Source: Luteimonas mephitis DSM 12574
GTDB taxonomy: Bacteria > Pseudomonadota > Gammaproteobacteria > Xanthomonadales > Xanthomonadaceae
Assembly (NCBI RefSeq): GCF_000422305.1
Contig: NZ_AULN01000014.1
Location: 1-64,000, forward strand
Length of the DNA: 64,000 nt
Direction: 5' to 3'
Shown: positions 62,774 to 64,000 of the stretch, piece after piece
Layout: the number at the start of each line of letters is the position of its first letter
Position numbering within the stretch: position 1 is the stretch's first letter
Made by a program: the position numbers and the translations under genes
The notes under the pieces: generated by a model
What the model was told of the DNA's origin: nothing
What the model saw: only the letters and a program-made list of their open reading frames with translations
Databases searched by the model: none

Positions 62774-63256
62774 ATGACCACCGCCCATGATTTTTCCGCC
62801 GTCGACATCGACGGACACGACAAATCACTGTCCGACTACGCCGGAAAGGTCCTGCTGGTGGTGAACGTGGCCTCGAAGTGCGGATTCACGCCGCAGTACG
62901 CGGGGCTGCAACGGCTGTGGCGCGACTACCGCGCCCGCGGGCTGGTAGTGCTGGGTTTCCCGTGCGACCAGTTCGGCCACCAGGAGCCGGGCAACGAGGC
63001 GGACATCCGCAGTTTCTGCTCGCTGACCTACGACGTGGATTTCCCGATGTTCTCGAAGGTAGACGTCAACGGCGACGGCGCGCATCCGCTGTGGAAGTGG
63101 CTCAAGCAGGAGAAGGGTGGCTTCCTCGGCCTGGATGCGATCAAGTGGAATTTCAGCAAGTTCCTGGTGGGCCGCGACGGCAAGGTGATCGCGCGCTATG
63201 CGCCGACCGACAAGCCGGAATCGCTGGCCGATGACATCGAAGCGGCGCTGGCCTGA
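62774..63256 (+). CDS. gpx: Glutathione peroxidase-family peroxidase
   Basis: This 160-residue thioredoxin-fold protein has the peroxidatic Cys in NVASKCGFTPQYAGLQ, Gln in the FPCDQFGHQEPG segment (with a second Cys) and Trp-Asn in KWNFSKFLVGRDG. A third Cys is in RSFCSL. The Cys type is usual in bacteria, which often use thioredoxin instead of glutathione. It reduces hydroperoxides. It is followed after three bases by a STAS-like gene, probably one transcript. Confidence 0.93.
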   Translation: MTTAHDFSAVDIDGHDKSLSDYAGKVLLVVNVASKCGFTPQYAGLQRLWRDYRARGLVVLGFPCDQFGHQEPGNEADIRSFCSLTYDVDFPMFSKVDVNGDGAHPLWKWLKQEKGGFLGLDAIKWNFSKFLVGRDGKVIARYAPTDKPESLADDIEAALA

Positions 63257-63259
63257 GCC

Positions 63260-63643
63260 ATGGCGGCTGCCGAACGCCAGTACCGCATCGCGATCACGCC
63301 GCACGGCAAGGGCCTGCGCGTGCACGTTGCCGGGCAGTCCGGCATCGACACCACGCTGGCCTACTGGCGCGAAATCGCCGGGGCGGCGCGCGAACGCAAG
63401 GCGGTTTCGCTGCTGCTGGTCGACGAGCTGGTGGGCACGCCGCTGGGCGAGGACGACTGGCTGCGCGTGGTGACCGGCCTGCAGGGCGAGGGCCTGGAGC
63501 GGCTGCGGATCGCCCACGTCAAGCCGCTGGGGCTGCAGCAGGTGGAGTTCTGCGAGATCTTCGCCCGCGATGCCGGGATCGAGGCGCGCGTGTTCGAGAA
63601 CGAAGCCTTGGCCGACATCTGGCTCAAGTACGGAGAGCGATAG
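63260..63643 (+). CDS. Small STAS/SpoIIAA-like protein
   Basis: The ATG at 63260 starts three bases after the gpx stop. The 127-residue protein has ITPHGKGLRVHVAGQSGIDTTLAYW, then LLLVDELVGTPLGEDDWLRV and a last helix LADIWLKYG. This alternation of strands and helices resembles SpoIIAA-like/STAS proteins. The function is not known. A GC-rich hairpin (GGCGCCCGCG...) follows the stop near 63642-63674. Confidence 0.65.
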   Translation: MAAAERQYRIAITPHGKGLRVHVAGQSGIDTTLAYWREIAGAARERKAVSLLLVDELVGTPLGEDDWLRVVTGLQGEGLERLRIAHVKPLGLQQVEFCEIFARDAGIEARVFENEALADIWLKYGER

Positions 63644-63677
63644 GCGCCCGCGCCCGCGCCGCGGGTGCGCCGGGGAT

Positions 63678-64000
63678 TCAGGTGTAGGCGGGCTTGTTCA
63701 GCGCCTCGGGCGGCAGCAGCCCCAGCATCTCCTGGATGAAGCCGTCGATCATCTCCTCCGAATAGCCGCGGTGGACGTAGGCGACCTTGCCGTCGACGCC
63801 GATGATGAACATGTTCGGCAGCGTGGTGACGCCATAGGTGTCGCTGGTCCGGCCATGGCTGTCGCGGATGAAGTTCAGGGGAATGTCGCGGTTGGCGCGC
63901 ACGACGGCGTTGAAGTCGCGCCGGTCTTCCTTGAAGTTCACCGCGATGATCTCGAGGTGTTCGCGCCCGACCACGGCCTGCACCTTGCCCAGCATCGGCA
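63678..64000 (-). CDS. Thioredoxin-fold (TlpA-like) protein, 5' part outside the window
   Basis: The frame is open from the right edge to the stop at 63678. The visible C-terminal part contains PMLGKVQAVVG, IIAVNFKEDR, RDSHGRTSDTYGVTTLPNMF with the cis-proline TLP, and VDGKVAYVHRGYSEEMIDGF, which are thioredoxin-like strands of TlpA/ResA proteins. The CxxC active site would lie beyond the edge. It is probably a periplasmic thiol-disulfide oxidoreductase or a relative. Confidence 0.8.
   Translation of the reverse strand, partial: PMLGKVQAVVGREHLEIIAVNFKEDRRDFNAVVRANRDIPLNFIRDSHGRTSDTYGVTTLPNMFIIGVDGKVAYVHRGYSEEMIDGFIQEMLGLLPPEALNKPAYT

Overview
The window is GC-rich chromosomal DNA of a Xanthomonadales (Lysobacteraceae/Xanthomonadaceae) gammaproteobacterium. 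The evidence is the housekeeping gene order (queG / nnr-tsaE-amiC-mutL, pcnB-folK-panBCD, mrp-dcd-metG-rnfB), a large TonB receptor, and many GTAG-headed palindromes of the REP type known from Stenotrophomonas and Xanthomonas. The genus cannot be fixed from this window alone. There is no phage, plasmid or CRISPR signature.

Layout. 1-9.0 kb: an exopolysaccharide locus on the minus strand (Wza-type exporter lipoprotein, Wzc/GumC-type chain-length protein, a CpsD-like ATPase with a broken P-loop, an outer-membrane beta-barrel protein and a cut-off alpha-toroid-like secreted protein). Beside it lie three nucleotide-sugar enzymes (UDP-glucuronate epimerase, TviB-type dehydrogenase, GalE). 9-18.4 kb: alpha/beta hydrolase, thiD, an XRE regulator coupled to a SulP transporter, phoH, bcp, a GcvR-like ACT protein, dapA, two BamC-like lipoproteins and a ferredoxin. 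18.7-26 kb: tRNA-Glu(CTC), pcnB-folK, panB-panC-panD, queG, nnr-tsaE. 26-34 kb: amiC and mutL, split by a 0.6-kb structured repeat, then a DUF1684 lipoprotein, a TraB/GumN protein, a TPR-sulfotransferase and an orphan rnfB. 34-48 kb: metG, a DUF2147 protein, a TonB receptor, mrp, dcd, an RDD protein, a DUF885 peptidase, a HIT protein, a dienelactone hydrolase, rimO. 48-64 kb: greB, small envelope proteins, a HerA-like ATPase, a lytic transglycosylase, a second copy of the structured repeat, an M3 peptidase, an XRE-DUF805 fusion, a TPR / membrane / HEPN / TPR neighbourhood, a glutathione peroxidase and a thioredoxin-fold protein that runs off the right end.

The most unusual content is non-coding. 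(1) Two intergenic loci (about 27.92-28.25 kb and 53.31-53.72 kb) each carry an inverted pair of long stem-loops. All four stem-loops share a conserved 42-43-nt purine-rich apical region, but their arms vary and co-vary. One copy separates amiC from mutL, genes that usually abut. (2) GTAG-headed palindromes supply the stop codon (the TAG of GTAG) of six genes. (3) Smaller points: a hairpin that ends on the greB start codon, a degenerate Walker A motif in the polysaccharide ATPase, two single-domain BamC-like lipoproteins in tandem, and a HEPN (RX4H) gene coupled to a small membrane protein between two related TPR genes.
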